Below, piece by piece: positions 1 to 12,335 of a stretch of 64,000 bases of DNA; position 1 is the stretch's first letter, and each line of letters starts with the position of its first letter. Both the position numbers and the translations under genes were made by a program. Location: positions 1 to 64,000 of the forward strand of contig JAVTVJ010000573.1 of assembly GCA_034509425.1 (NCBI GenBank), read 5' to 3'. This stretch comes from Eopsaltria australis (Eukaryota; Chordata; Aves; Passeriformes; Petroicidae). Below the pieces are notes generated by a model. That model ran no database searches. It was given only the letters and a program-made list of their open reading frames with translations, and had not been told where the DNA came from.

Positions 1-235
1 ACAGTGTCACAATTGTTCCCTTAGTTCCACAAGTCCCTGCAGTGCAACAATGTCCCTCTGGTTACACAAGGCCCTGCAGTGTCACAATGGCCCCTTGGTT
101 CAACAAGTCCCCACAGTGTCACAGTGGCCTCCATGGTTCCAGGAGGATCTAGAGTGTCACAATGGACTCCTGGGTTGCACTTACCCCACAGTGTCACAAT
201 GGCCCTTTTGGAGGTTAGGCTTGCTCCTTTTGTGT
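1..235 (+). repeat. 37-bp minisatellite, block 1 (plus sense)
   Basis: About six degenerate units of the bipartite repeat GTGTCACAATGG ... CCTTGGTTCCATGAGG. The block is cut by the window edge. Plus sense here means that GTGTCACAATGG reads on the given strand. Confidence 0.9.
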
Positions 236-1284
236 TCTTTAACTCAGAGAATTTTCCCCATCTGTTGCTAAAAGATAATAACGACCGGTACCTCAGAGAG
301 ACAAAAGAAGTAGCCACGGAGAAGGGAGAGGAGTGCAGCTGGCTTTGCTGTCTTAGCTGAGGGGCATTCTCTTGGCAAGGGCAAAGATTCCGTGAGATTT
401 TGCTTACGCTCTTGCTCTCAGCATCGGAGGACGGTCGGGCTGTTGCTTCCTGGGGGAAGAATTCACTGCCGCCACCAGAGCCCAGCCCTGCGCTGCTTCT
501 CCTGCTGTGAGTGCACCTGTGCTTGTGAGAGCAGCCATTCAACCAGGACCTTACTGGCACCCTGCCTCACTGGAAAGGACCCTTGCCATCTGTTCGGGTC
601 CCTCGGGGGAAAAGACTGGGACCCCTCTCCCTCCGCCTGCCCAAGGCCACGTCTGCCCAACTGTGTGTGGCAGGAGCGCAGCTGCCGCTGCCCAGCCCCG
701 CTGCTTTCTGCTGCTGCCTTGGGCTTTTCTGCACTCCACTGCAGCTCCGCACCGCCTGTCTGCCAGGACACCCCCGTGGCTCCTGCTACAGCTGCAGAGT
801 TTCTCATACATTTCATTTACTACTTCAGGATCTGCTCATCCCTGCTGTCCCAGCCGCGGCCCCGCTGCCGCTCCGAGGTTCTGCTGCAGCCCATTGTTCT
901 CCATCCAACCCATCCGCCATTGCCAGTGAGGGAGAGGCAGCTGAGCTCGCCCCACAGCGCCCCCTGCAGGCACAGGGGAATCATCGCATCCCTCTGCCTG
1001 GCCATGAGCCACCAGCGCCCCTGCTGGCTGTGACCGGAACTGCACCCAAGGGGAAGCGCCTGCGGCCCAGAGGAGGCTGGGCCTGGGTTTGTGCTTCTGT
1101 TTGTTGTTGTTACCATTGCTGCTGTTTGTTTGCCTTGTTACTCGTGTACATACTGGAAAAGAATGGTTATTCCTTTTCTCATATCTTTGCCTGAAAGCCC
1201 CTTAATTTCAAAGTTCTAATAATTTGGTGGTAAGAGGGTGATATTTTCCATTCCAAGGAGATTCCTGCCTTCCTTGGCAGACAC
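236..1284. other. GC-rich interval, no gene recognised
   Basis: Rich in CTGC/CAGC words and poor in CpG. Open frames occur on both strands and in several frames at once, as expected from composition. I see no conserved domain, no initiation context and no splice pattern that would support a gene. Confidence 0.5.
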
Positions 1285-1795
1285 CTGTCTTTCAAACGAG
1301 GCTCCTCACCAACAGGAAAACTTCTCCTGGGCCTGTGTGCAGGCAGAGCCCTGAGGAGAGCAGGTGGGACATGGTGCAATGGGCTGGGACACACAGCTGC
1401 AGAGCTCAGGGGACAAGGTTGTGATGCAGGGGACAGGGATGTCAGAGCCAGGTGGGCGATGTCAGACATGGTGAGGCTGGGGCTGAGGAGCAGCTTGTCC
1501 AAACAGGGTCAGCCTGCAAGGGGCTCATTCTTCTCTGTGCCCACACCTCCTAAGGACACATTCAGCATCAACATCACTTGGGGAATGCTCTTGTCACCTC
1601 TTCTCTGAACTGGAAAGTTTAAAAATATTCCATTGATTAAAAACCAGAAAAGTCATGAGGTGCACTTTGAAGACTTCCTCCTTAGGAGAACTCCAAACTG
1701 ACTCCAATCAGCTGCACAAGCTCTGGAGACTTGAAGACAACTGAAGAAAGATAAAGAGCTCCTGAGGGTGATGCAAGGGTCTTGGGATTTTAATG
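1285..1795 (+). repeat. Duplicated module B, copy 1
   Basis: Closely matches 20355-21055, 32576-33390 and 49636-49850, with shared landmarks CAGGAAAACTTCTCCTGGGC near its start and GTCATGAGGTGC near its end. The open frame on the minus strand at 1179-1502 recurs in other copies only because the DNA is duplicated. No protein family recognised. Confidence 0.75.
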
Positions 1796-1849
1796 ATTAG
1801 TCAATGACTGTGAGTATTGCCAAATTTTGAAGCTCCTTACTGGACAATA

Positions 1850-2335
1850 CATACTGTTTGCTCATGCTTGCCAAGCAGAAAAGAAGGGTGTAAGGGAGGT
1901 GCAAGCCGTTGATGAGAGGAAGAAGACCGTGACCAAAGATCCTGCTTTTGGATCCTGAAACTGGTTTCGGCAAGCTCTAAAGTTGGGAGTTGGGCCAAGA
2001 TCTCAGAGAGTATGTGCAAGGAGGAAAGGTGACCCCAAGACTCGTTACTTCATCCCAGAGACCCCAGCCCATGACCATTAGGAGGCACTGAGCAGGAGCG
2101 AGCATATGGAAATGACTTCTGAACTCTTTATAATATGAAGCGGAGATAGGCAGTGAATATGTATGAATGTATTGTGAAATATAATGCATATGTAACCTGT
2201 AACCGAATATATACGAAGGTGAGAGCCACTGACAGAGCGCAAGTTTCTGGAGGAGCGATCCTCCTTGCCCCCGGCGCCGTATTAAACCATACCTGCCCTA
2301 TAACTACTAAGTTGTGGGTCTTTTCTGTGCCTCAG
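1850..2335 (+). mobile_element. Solo LTR, avian endogenous retrovirus (class uncertain)
   Basis: A TATA-like AATATATACG stretch near 2205-2215 is followed by a GC-rich leader, an ATTAAA polyadenylation hexamer at about 2280 and a terminal segment ending in CCTCA near 2334. This U3-R-U5 order is what an avian LTR shows. The 5' boundary is a guess and no target-site duplication was found. Immediately downstream, 2336-2404 resembles the edge of module H. Confidence 0.5.
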
Positions 2336-2404
2336 AAGAATGTTGCTTCTTAATGCTCCCCTTGGTGTCAAGCAGTTTTTTTTATTTATATTGATTTTTG
2401 GTAG

Positions 2405-4288
2405 CAGCATCACAATGGCCCCTTGGTTCTATGGGGCCCCACTGTGTCATAATGGTTGCCTTGGTTCCATGGGGCCCCAAAGTGGCACAATGACCCCGTG
2501 GTTCCATGAGACCCTGTAGAGTAACAATGGTCTCCTTGTCTCTGTAGTGTCACAATTGGACTCCTGGTTACATGACACCCCAACGTGTCACAATGGATCC
2601 TTGTTTCCATAAGGTCTCTCTGTGTCACAATATTCTCATCAGTTCAATAAGGCCCCACATGGTCTGCTTGGCTCTGCAGTTTTAAAATGGCCCTTGGTTC
2701 CTTGAGACCCTACAGTGCCACACCAGCCCTTGATTATACAAGACCCTACAGTGTCACAATGATCCCCTTGCCTTCACAAGGCCCTGCAGTGTCATAATGG
2801 TCTCCATGGTTCCATGAGGCCCTGAAGTGTCACAATGTCCCCATCATTCTATAAGACCCCAGAGTGTCACAATGGTCTCTTTGGTTCTATGGGGCCCTGG
2901 AATGTCCCAATGGTCTCCTTTGTTCTGCAGTGTCACAATGGACCCTTGGTTACACGAGGCCCCGAGGAGTCACAATGGACTGTTGGTTCTATGGGGATCA
3001 GCAGTGTCACAATGGTATCCTTGGTTCCCCACTGTCACAATGGGCTCTGGATTTCATGATGCCCTGTGGTGTCACAAAGGCCCCTTGGTTCCATGAGGCC
3101 GTGTTTTGTCACAGTGGTGTCCTTGGTTCCATGGGAGCACAATGATCCCCTTGGTTCCACGAGTCCACACAGCCTAACAATGGTCCCTTGGTTACACGAG
3201 GCCCCGCAGTGTCAGAACTGATTCCATTGGCTCTGTGGGGCCCTGCAGTGTCACAATGGTCTCCCTGATTCCATAAGGCCTCACAGTGTCACAATGGATT
3301 CCACTGTCCCATGAAGGCCCTCAGTGTCACAATGGCCTCTTGGCTTCATGGGGCTCCATAGTATCACAATGGTCTCCTAGCTTCCATGGGGCCCTGTAGG
3401 AGTACAATGGTCTCCTTGGTTCCACAGTGTCACAATGACCCATTGGTTCCATGGGGCCCCTACAAATCACAATGGGCTTCTTGTTTCCAACAGCCCCCAC
3501 AGTGCCAAATGTTCCAAGGGGCCCTGCAGAGTCACACGTGGCTCCTCGGTTCCATGAGGCTCAGCCCTGTTCCTTGGTTATACAAGGCTCCACAGTGTCA
3601 CAATGGCCCGTGGGTTCTATGGGGCCCCACACTATCACAATGGATTCCATGGGTCCATGAGACCCCATAGTGTCACACTGGTCCTTACAAGGGGCCATTC
3701 AGTGTCACAATGGACCACTTGGTTTCTTGAGACCTCACAATGTCACAATGGACCACTTGATTCCATTGGTCTGTGCTGTGTCACAACGATTCCTTGATTC
3801 CATGAGTGCTTGCAGTATCACAATGCTCTCCTTGGTTCCATGAGGCCCCAGTGTCACAATGGCCCCTTAGCTCTATGGGGCCCTAGAGTGTCACAATGGT
3901 CTCTGTGGTTCTGCAGTGTTAAAATGGTTACTTGGTTCCATGGGGCCCCTCAGTGTCACAATGCTCTCCTTGGTTCCATGGGGCTCTGTTGAGTCACAAT
4001 GGCCCCTTGATTCCATGAGGTCACCTTGTATGACAATGCTCTCCTTGGTTCCAAGGGAATCCGCAGTCTCACCATGGATATTTGGTTCTGTGAGATGCCA
4101 TGTGTCACAGTGCTCTCCTTGTTTTCACAGTGTCACAGTGCTCTCCTTGGTCCCATGGGGCTCCACTCTGTCACAATGGCCCCTTGTCCATGGGGCACCC
4201 CAGTGTCACAAGGGTCTCCTTGGTTCCACAGTGTGACAATGGACCCTTGGTTACATGAACCCCTGTGGTGTCACAAGGGACATTTGCA
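2405..4288 (+). repeat. 37-bp minisatellite, block 2 (plus sense)
   Basis: About 50 degenerate units. Unit length varies from roughly 35 to 41 bp around a common 37. The GTGTCACAATGG core is the best conserved part and the linker after CATGAGG or CATGGGG is the most variable. Confidence 0.95.
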
Positions 4289-4475
4289 GGGCTGGAACAC
4301 CTCTGCTCTGGAGCTAGGCTGAGAGAGCTGGAATTGTCCAGCCTGGGGGAGAGAAGGCTCCAGGGACACATTGGAGACCCTTCCAGTGCCTAAAGGGGCT
4401 CCGAGAGAGCTGGAGGGAGACTTTGGACAAAGGCCTGGAAGGACAGGACAAGCGGGAATGGCCATGAGGTGAAGA
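4289..4475 (+). mobile_element. CR1 LINE 3' fragment
   Basis: Starts with a 'gctggaacacctctgctctgg'-like stretch and carries the CR1 phrases for 'gagagctggaattgtccagcc', 'gagaaggctccagg' and 'cagtgcctaaaggggct'. These belong to the region just upstream of the CR1 3' end. It interrupts the minisatellite together with the 190-bp repeat that follows. Confidence 0.7.
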
Positions 4476-4614
4476 AGGGAAGTGTCCTGGGATTGCCCAG
4501 GAAGAGTCAGTCTCAGAGGTGACCTGTGCTACAGGAAGTGGCACAGCTTCCTTCCTGGGAGACAGAACCAGTAACCAGCTAGTTTTGAGTATTGATAGAT
4601 ATGCCAACCAATTC

Positions 4615-4905
4615 AAAGCAGTGTTTGAAGGCAGGTGAGTGCCGGCACTCAGGAATCCAAGGGCAGCCAGACTTGTTGGTAACGGCAGCTTAGGTCTAGG
4701 TGCAATCCCTAGATATAGGGAATTTTGGAGGCACAATCCCATTTCGGCCATGGGCACATGGAAGAGAAGGACAGTTCTTTTCCATCTGAAGGAAAGCCCA
4801 GAGCCCCCATGATTCAGGGGCACATGGGAAGAGACTCTTGACATGCCATGGTCAGTTGGACCAATCAGGCCAAGCCAACCAGACCTGTTTCCTGTTCCCT
4901 TGGAT
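4615..4905 (+). repeat. 190-bp tandem repeat, about 1.5 units
   Basis: Contains the landmarks TATAGGGAATTTTGGAGG, GGCCATGGGCAC and AGGACAGTTCTTTTCCAT that recur in the arrays at 44816-46715 and 50881-53425. Same orientation as 45350-46715. It passes directly into minisatellite at about 4906, as at 53425. Confidence 0.8.
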
Positions 4906-6250
4906 CCATGGGGCCATGAGGTGACACAATGGTCCCTGGCTTCCGTGAGGCCGCAGAGTGTCACAATGATCTCCATGATTCTGTATAGTCCTGCAGTGTC
5001 TCAATGGGCCCTTGGTTCCATTGGGCTCCTCAGGATCACAATGACCCCTGGGCTGCACAAGGCCCAGCAGTGTCACAATGGTCCCTTGCTTCCATGAGGC
5101 CTTGCAGTGTCACAGGGGTCTCCTTGGTACCGCAGTATCACAATGGATTCCTGGTTCCATGGAGATTCACAATGTCAGAAGGGTCTCCTTGGTTCCACAA
5201 GGTCCTGCAGAGCCCCTTGATTCAACGAGGCCTCGAAGTGTCATAATGGTCTCCAGGATTCCATGAAGCCCCACAATGTCACAATGGACCTTTGGTTCCA
5301 TGGGGTCCCACACTGTTACATGAGTCCTTAGATCCATGGGGCTGTGCAGTGTCACCATGCTCTCCATGGATGAGCACAGTTCCACAATTGCCCCTTGGCC
5401 TGATGAGACCCAATAGTGTGACAATGGTTCCTTGCTTCCATGAGGCCTTGTAGTGTCACAATGGACTCCTTGCTTCCATGGGGCTGCAAAGTGTCACAAT
5501 GGCCCCTTGGTTCCATGAGGCCTGTAGTGTCACAATGGTCTCCATGATTCCATAAGGCCCTGCAGTGTCACAATAGACCCTTGGTTCTGCAGTGTAAGAA
5601 TGCCCCCTTGGTTCCTTGGAGCCCCAGAGTGTCACTATTGTGCCCTTGGTTCCATGAGGCCCTGCAGTGCCACAATGGTCCTTTGGTCCAACGAGACCTC
5701 ACAGGGTCATAATTGTCTCCATGGTCCCATGAGGCCCCACTAGCTCACAATGGCCTCCTTGGTTCCATGATGTCCTGTGGTGTAACAATGGTGTCCTTGG
5801 TTTCACAGGGTCAGAATGGACCCTTTGTCCCAGGGAGTCCCAGAATGTCCCTGTGGTCTCCTTGATTCCATGAGGCCCTGCCATGCTACAATGGCCCCTT
5901 GGTTCCAGTGGGTCCCAAAGTGTCATAATGGTCTGGATTGTTCCATAAGACCCTGCAATGTCACAATGGATCTTTGGTCCCATGAGGCCCCAGAGTGTCA
6001 CCATGGGACCTTGGTTCCATGAGACCTTCCTGTGTCACAATGGACTTCTGGTTCCATACTGTTTTCAATGCTCTTCTTGGTTCTGCAGTGTCGCCATGCC
6101 ACTTTTTTCCATGACATTCCATAGTGTAATATGATCACCTTGATTTCATGATGTTCTGCAGTGTCACAATGGCTCCGTGGTCCCATGAGGTTCCACAGTG
6201 TCACCATGGTCTCCTTGGATCTGCCTTGTCACAATGGACTCTTCCCAACC
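4906..6250 (+). repeat. 37-bp minisatellite, block 3 (plus sense)
   Basis: About 36 degenerate units, continuous in sense with block 2 and with 6751-7010, from which a minus-strand LTR separates it. Confidence 0.95.
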
Positions 6251-6750
6251 TGGAAATGAAACTCAAGATAATTTTAGTGAGGAGGTAATATAAAGGTGGA
6301 TCTTTATTTGAAGGCCTGCAAGGGGCAGTTATGGAAAGATGTTCACAAAAACTCACCCACAGGGAGTGAGTACAGTTTTTATAAGTTCAGTAAATCAGCA
6401 TAATTGACAAAAGTGCCAATTAGGAGGACAAGTGGTGATGCAATTCCTCCCCAGGTCAAGCCCCTTCTCTGGATTCCCCCCTGCCTTGGCACTGGCTGTG
6501 CTCTGTCCATGAAAATGTATCTTGATGAGTTGTTCTCAGTCTTGGTTCCCAGGAAGAACCAAGATAGCACTGGGGCCCTGTACCCTCTGGGGCTTGGAGC
6601 TCTGGAATTTTTGTCTTTCTGCCAAGGGAAAGGCCATGGAAAATTACTGGGAGATGTAGCCACTAATACAATTGGCTACAGAGCTATAAATATATGTGCA
6701 AAGAATACAGAGAACATATAAAAGGAAAAAAGGCAAAAACCAAAGTGGCA
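6251..6750 (-). mobile_element. Solo LTR inside minisatellite (minus strand)
   Basis: Read on the minus strand it has a TATA box (CTTATAAAAACTG, about 6374-6387), an AATAAA signal (TTTATT on plus at 6303-6308) and a U5-like tail ending at TTTCCA. Ends are consistent with TG...CA at 6251 and 6750. Minisatellite of the same sense lies on both sides, so the LTR most likely inserted into an existing array. I could not identify a target-site duplication. Confidence 0.7.
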
Positions 6751-7010
6751 TCAGCTCTGTTGTGTCACAATGGCCCCTTGGTTCCGTGAGTTTCTGTACT
6801 GTCAACAAGGGTTCCATTGTTCAAATGAAGCTTTGCTGTGTCACAGTGGATCCTTGTTTCCAGGAAACCTTCCTGTCACAATGTACTTTTGGCTCCATGA
6901 GGTTCCACAGTGTCACAATGGTCTCCTTGGATCTGCAGCATCACAATGGACCACCATGTGACCCCCAGTGTGTCAAAATGGATTTTAGTTCCATAAGGCC
7001 CTGCTGTCAC
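6751..7010 (+). repeat. 37-bp minisatellite, block 4 (plus sense)
   Basis: Seven or so units between the LTR and module A copy 1. The final unit runs into GCTGTCACCAAATCTCC, the same junction seen at 54510. Confidence 0.9.
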
Positions 7011-8040
7011 CAAATCTCCAAAATATCAAAATAAGACTCTTTAATATTAATCTGGGATTTAAGAGGAGAACATTAATTCTCACCTGAGGTTCAGCAGGGG
7101 ATAACTCCTAACATTAGGTGAACAGAACATTCCAAAAGTGTGTCGCTTATATACAGTCACTACATGTTATTACAATTTTTCCCATTTCCATAAAAGCCAT
7201 CCTAAGTTCCAAAATTCAGTCCTTGTTTTTTCTATCACTGCACTCTTGAGCCAGTTGTCTTTTTCCCTTCCAACTGTCCCTGCTCGGAAAGCAGCCCCTG
7301 TATGCCTTGTTTCTCTGCAAAAAATTCATAGGCACAGTAAAAATTGAATTCACCATTTTGGTATCAAGGCCAAGGCTTTGTGTGGGCAGGCAGAGGCAGG
7401 CAGGACACAGAGCTGTCAGCAAAGGAAGGGGCCAGCCAGGTGGGGCAGCCAGGGCATGAGGACAGCCTGCAGGGACAGAGGCGCAGGGCAGGGACACCGT
7501 AGCACAGCCTGGGCTGCAGAGGCCACAGGCATGGGCAGCAGCTGCAAGGCCCTGCCAGAGGCAACTCCTGCAGCACTTTGGCCATGGCTGCTGGCCCTGG
7601 GCGTGAGGCATGAGGAGGAGACAAGTGAGCCTTGCTGTGCTGGGGCCTCATTGCCTCCTTGTCCCTGCTCAGCAGCCTGGCAGGGGCCGCCCCATGGTGC
7701 TGCCCTTGCCATTGCACATGGCCACATGGCAGTGGCCCGGGAAGAGGCCTGAGCAATGAGGGAGGGACAGGATGTGCCTTGCCAGGGGCTGGGGCTCAGG
7801 CCTTGGCCCTTTGCATTGCTGAAACACATCCAGCTTTGCTCAGCATCACAGACACCTTTGCCTTGTTTGTCCCCAGCTGTCATCACTGCCTCCAGTGTTC
7901 TGCTCTAACTGGAACATGGGGACACTTTCTCAGTCGTGTCCTTCAGTGGGACACATTTAAACATCCAGAAACTTTGGAGTTTGTGAATTTCAGTTTCTGT
8001 GAGGTTTCTTCATCTCCCTCACAGACAAGACTGACTAACA
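7011..8040 (+). repeat. Duplicated module A, copy 1 (with LTR-like edge)
   Basis: The first 200 bp resemble an LTR edge: a TATATACAGTCACTA stretch near 7150, as in 54516-54715. The remaining 830 bp match 54716-55545 in the same orientation and 24925-25760 and 41900-42760 in reverse. A 156-codon minus-strand frame (7416-7886) is open in three of the four copies, but other frames are open too and I treat it as non-coding. Confidence 0.8.
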
Positions 8041-8119
8041 CCACGGAGTTTATGTACATATATAATATATAGAAATCCTATTGTTTTAGGTATAAATGAT
8101 GCTTTTCTAGGGGGATACT

Positions 8120-10520
8120 ATTTATTGGATTTAAATGAAGAAAAATAATTGAATATTTATAATTATAATAGAAACTATGTTTTTAATATTTGGGAAGAAG
8201 AATGCAGTTTTAAAGTTAGTGCAAAAACTTAGCAGATTATAGAATATAACTTCTCTAATAACTTGTTTGTCAATAGCAACCTTTGCAGAAAATCCAGTTC
8301 TATGGGGAGCTTTTGTCAGCAATTTTGACAAAAGTTTGGAAACTAATGTCAATAGGAGCCTGCAGCACTATAAAAACTGAACAAGATGTATCAGTAACAT
8401 ATGGAGATCCATTGAGCTTGAAGTTTGATTTTACTCAGATTCCAAACTTCAATCCTGGTGAGTTACAAATGAGTTGGGAAAAGGATGGAAAAGAGCAATC
8501 CTTGAGATGAGATGCAGAGGTAAATGGCACAGCAGCACACCCTGTCCCCCTGAAGGATGGCAGTCAGTGCCACTGTTTGTGGAGTAAAGGTGATTTTTGC
8601 TGCCATCCAATGGAGAATAAGGAACGAAGGGGTCTGACACAGGACTTGGTGTTACAGAGTCCTAAACAAGAATTGGTTTGTAGGAAATACCAAACTCCAA
8701 AGCAGGGATGTTGTCTAGAATTGGAGAGAGACCAAGGGAATGTGATTTGCCAGCTCAGTTATTTGGAAAGAATTGCACTCACTCAGATCAAGAAGGAAGA
8801 AGAGAAGAGGACTGAAAGACAAACAGAATCAGAGCAATTAATCCACCTCCCAAGAAAAACTCCTGAGGAAAATTTGATATTGGGATTAATGGAGGAGTTT
8901 GCTAATTTGCAGGATGTGTCACAGACTGCTGCTTGTTTACCTACACCAAGAGCAGTGAGTGAGTCCCTTCCATGGGGATTCCTAACCATGAATTTGACTC
9001 CTGTGGAACATAAAAAATGAAACTCAATGATGTGAACAGAAACCTGTAATTGGATAGAAGGAACAGGTAGAGAAAATGAGGAAACAATGGGTGTCCCCAA
9101 GGATCAGAGCTCATTGTGAGAAATTACCAAATTCTATTTTCAACAAAATAGGTAGATTTTGGACAGTAGCATGCTGTTCATGTGGTGAACAAATAAAGAA
9201 AATGTGAGCCAAATGTTTATGGAATGGACATGTGGCAGAACAAATCAAACAAAAATAAAGGAGGCAGACTGGGACTCCGTTTGGTCCATGACAATCTTCT
9301 CTCAGTTTCACTGTATGGCTGAGGCCCCTTGGTGTTTTCCTTGGGACGGTTCAGTTTTCGTAAATTGGCCGCTTGTGCAAGGAAGGGGAACCTCCTATCG
9401 AGAAAAGGAAAATGTGGTATCATGGTGAAAATGTGGGAGGATAAACATATTTGTAGTATTGTTGATAAGGTAATATAAGCTATTCCTCCTTTAACTGCTG
9501 CTTTAAGGTATGGATGTTTCTGTAGAGGCCCCAGAAATAACCTCCAATTGACTGATACACACATCCCTAGGAGGGGAAGGGGAACCTTTTCTGGTTGCAA
9601 AAGAGGCAGAATGAAGAGCCCTGGACATTTAAGTGTGGGCAATGAGTGGTGGGACTTGGACAAGTCATCTACCTTTGGATGGTAAAGTAAAGCAAATTAC
9701 ATTAGGCATGCCAATGTTATGTGCATTTGAAAGAAATCTTCTTTTAGGGAAACAGTAGAAAACCTGAAGTAGGAATAAGTGAAAAGGTCAGAAATGGATG
9801 AAGGATGGAATGAAGCTGCATCTGGAGTGAAAGTCAGTTGGGCTTTCGAGTCTCTATTGACTCCTTTAGCAACATACAGGAATGGAGGATGGATAAACCA
9901 ACTCACAGGACAGGCAGAAAGGCTGGCAGATGTAACCAGGAAAGGATTTAGGAGTTTAAACGTGCAGTTACAAACAACCTCAGGGATGACTTGACAAAAC
10001 AGAATGGCTTTAGATATGCTCTTGCTCAAAGAACATGGAGTGTGTGGATATTTCAAAGACAGAATTGATCATTGTTGCACACATTCCAAATGTGACACAA
10101 AATGTAGAGCATGACCTGGACTTATTAGGAAAGGTAGAAGAAAATACTCACAAGCTTCAACAAAACATGCAAGAAAGTTGGATAGATCAAATTTGTGCTG
10201 GACTGGGATGGAATCTGAATTAATGGGCAAAATCACAAATTAACACTGTATTAACTTTGTTGATAGTCTTTTAGCAATCACATGGATCTACTCTTGTTTA
10301 AGGAAGCAAATGAACAAAAAGGCTGCAGTGAATCAGGTGATTATCCAAGCAGTAGCTGGACAGGATGAAAAGAAATCACCTTCAAAGCACCCACCAGCAC
10401 ATAGGAGCTATTCCCTGTGTTCCTGGCACCTGAATAAAGAAGTGTCTGCTTATTCACATCAAATTGCTGTAGGATAAGTTCCTTTTGTCCCATTTGGGGA
10501 CACAGAGAAAGCTGAAACTG
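8120..10520 (+). pseudogene. Gammaretrovirus-like env remnant with possible 3' LTR piece
   Basis: Fragments of an endogenous retroviral envelope glycoprotein gene, in order on the plus strand. The frame at 8577-9020 holds the surface-subunit segment with the residues ENLILGLMEEF and LPWG. The transmembrane subunit begins near 9830 and continues to about 10220: an FESLLTPLATYRNGG stretch, an immunosuppressive-domain-like QNRMALDMLLLKEHG near 9993, a cysteine cluster, and a terminal GLGWNLN. Breaks are visible: an in-frame TGA just before QNRMALD, a one-base frame change right after the paired cysteines, and further stops in the surface part. An AATAAA at 10434 may mark the R region of a decayed 3' LTR. 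No gag or pol lies upstream; module A does. A non-functional fossil. Confidence 0.75.
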
Positions 10521-10869
10521 TTTAACTTGGCACTTGCTGGTCCATATCTGTATAAAAGAATGCCCTAAAATGTCAGCTTTCAAGGAAATGCCCTAGGTTG
10601 ATGTTTCCTGTGCTGGTGCCAGTCTTTTAAACCCAGCCTTGTGCCTGCCCTCTCTGCTGCTGTAGTTCCATGGACAGAGGTTGTTGTCTCTCACCCTTGC
10701 CATGAGCAGGCCGGTGTTCAGCCATCTCCAGGACAGCAGGGCCCCACCCCACGTCCCTGTGACCTGGGAAGGCAAAATCCATCACTGCAAATGTCCCCCC
10801 TTGCTCCTCCTTCCCAGGCATTTGTCCCTGGCAGTGGGGTTTGCTGCTGGTTGCTGCAAAAAGGAGATC
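10521..10869. other. Interval without recognised gene
   Basis: Moderately GC-rich, no repeat family recognised, no open frame with domain support. Ends at the boundary of a minus-sense minisatellite. Confidence 0.4.
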
Positions 10870-11310
10870 CCTGGTGACACTGTGGGGCCACATGGAACCA
10901 CAGGACCATTGTGACACTGTGGATCCAAGGTGACCATTGTGGAACCGAGGGAACTCATAGAAGCAAGGGTCCTTTGTGGCACTGCAGGGACTCGTGGAAG
11001 CAAGGACACCATGGGGTCCACTCTGGGAACCAAATATCCATTGTGACAGCATGGGACCACATGGAACTCCTTGTCCATTGTGACAAAGCTGATCCAAGGA
11101 GGCCATGGCCTGGTCCATTATTTCTGTAAAGCTTTTGTATTCCTCATTAAATCAAGGACACCAATGTGACACAGCAGAGCTTCATGGAACCAAGGGGCCA
11201 TGGTGACACTGCAGATCCAAGAGATTCTGGGGACACTGTGGAACCTCATGTAACCAAGGGCCCACTGTAACAGAGCAGGGCCTTGTGGAACCAAGGAGTC
11301 CAAAGTTCTA
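10870..11310 (-). repeat. 37-bp minisatellite, block 5 (minus sense)
   Basis: About eleven units reading CCATTGTGACAC on plus. It is interrupted near 11115-11160 by an AAGCTTTTGTATTCCTC segment that resembles the edge of module B. Confidence 0.85.
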
Positions 11311-11670
11311 AAACATTTCTTGCAGGGTTCTGCCATGGGGAAGGGGAACCTCACTGGTGGCAACTTGGGCTTGGCACACACTTGAGGAGTGTGTCTGTTT
11401 TCAATGGGGAAACTCAGGAGTCTGTGATTGCTTCAAAGAAAAACGAAAGGAAAAACCCCTCTTTGCGTGAGTGCAGCCAGTTCTCCAAGCAAAGCAGGCC
11501 CCAGGTGAGTGAGGAGAGACAGGATGGGCTTGGGGAATGTGGAGCAAGGTTGTCCACACTGGGTCAGACCTGAAGGCACAGCTTCTGTGAGCAGGCCAGA
11601 CCTCCTGAGGAGAGACCCTGGATCACTATCAATCACAGAATGCTGCAATCACCTCTGCTATAAAGAGAAA
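11311..11670. other. Interval without recognised gene
   Basis: No domain-bearing frame and no repeat family that I recognise. The last part grades into sequence that is found inverted at 47620-47760. Confidence 0.4.
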
Positions 11671-12335
11671 AGGAATAAAATACACCCTTTAATATAGGAA
11701 TGGAGAGTTTTTAGAAATTTTTTGAAATATTTCTCCATAACTGCAGAAGCAAACTTTCCTAATGAACTGCACTAGAGCAGAGGGAAATCAAGGCAGAGCC
11801 AGGGTTCGTCAGGACTTGCTTGATCCTAAAGAGCCCCGTGGTGCATTTGGTGCTGAGCCCTTGAACCTCAGGGCCTGAGAGGAGATTGCACAAACCTTTC
11901 CAGGAGACAAAGTCAGAAGAAAAACCCGAAGTGTCTCAAAGCATTGATGGGTTCTACTGAGGTCCATCCCCAACACAGGCTCCTCATGGACTCCTTGGAG
12001 GAGAGAATTGGAGGCCAGGATTGCACAAAGCTCTCAGAGACTCCAAGGCAAAAGCAAAACCCAAAGTCCTTGGAAAAACCTGCAGTCCCTGGGAGCATTA
12101 AGGAGCCCCCAGGGCCATTCCTGAGCAAGGCTCCCCAGGGACTCCTTCCAGCAGATCCCTGAGGCCACTGGGATGTGGGGGGGATGCTGAGGGCAGGACA
12201 AGGGGGTGACAGTGGCCAGCCTTGCTGGGGCTGTGCCAGGAGGCCCCAGGGCCTCAGGACAAGGTGTCTCCTCCCAGCCCTTGGTGGCACAGACGCTGCT
12301 GTGCCCCAGGGTACCAAGACTTCGCTTCTCCTGGG
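11671..12335 (+). repeat. Duplicated module C, copy 1
   Basis: 12000-12335 and 11830-11935 match 46975-47470 in the same orientation, with landmark CCCCGTGGTGCATTTGGTGC. The stretch 11671-11810 matches 47620-47760 in opposite orientation. No gene recognised inside. Confidence 0.75.

Noticed and set aside
2827..4322. Many frames of 60-106 codons with repeating SQWPLGS, VTMAPWF and CHNGPL words
   Set aside because: Products of the 37-bp minisatellite read in cycling frames; they occur in every block on both strands.
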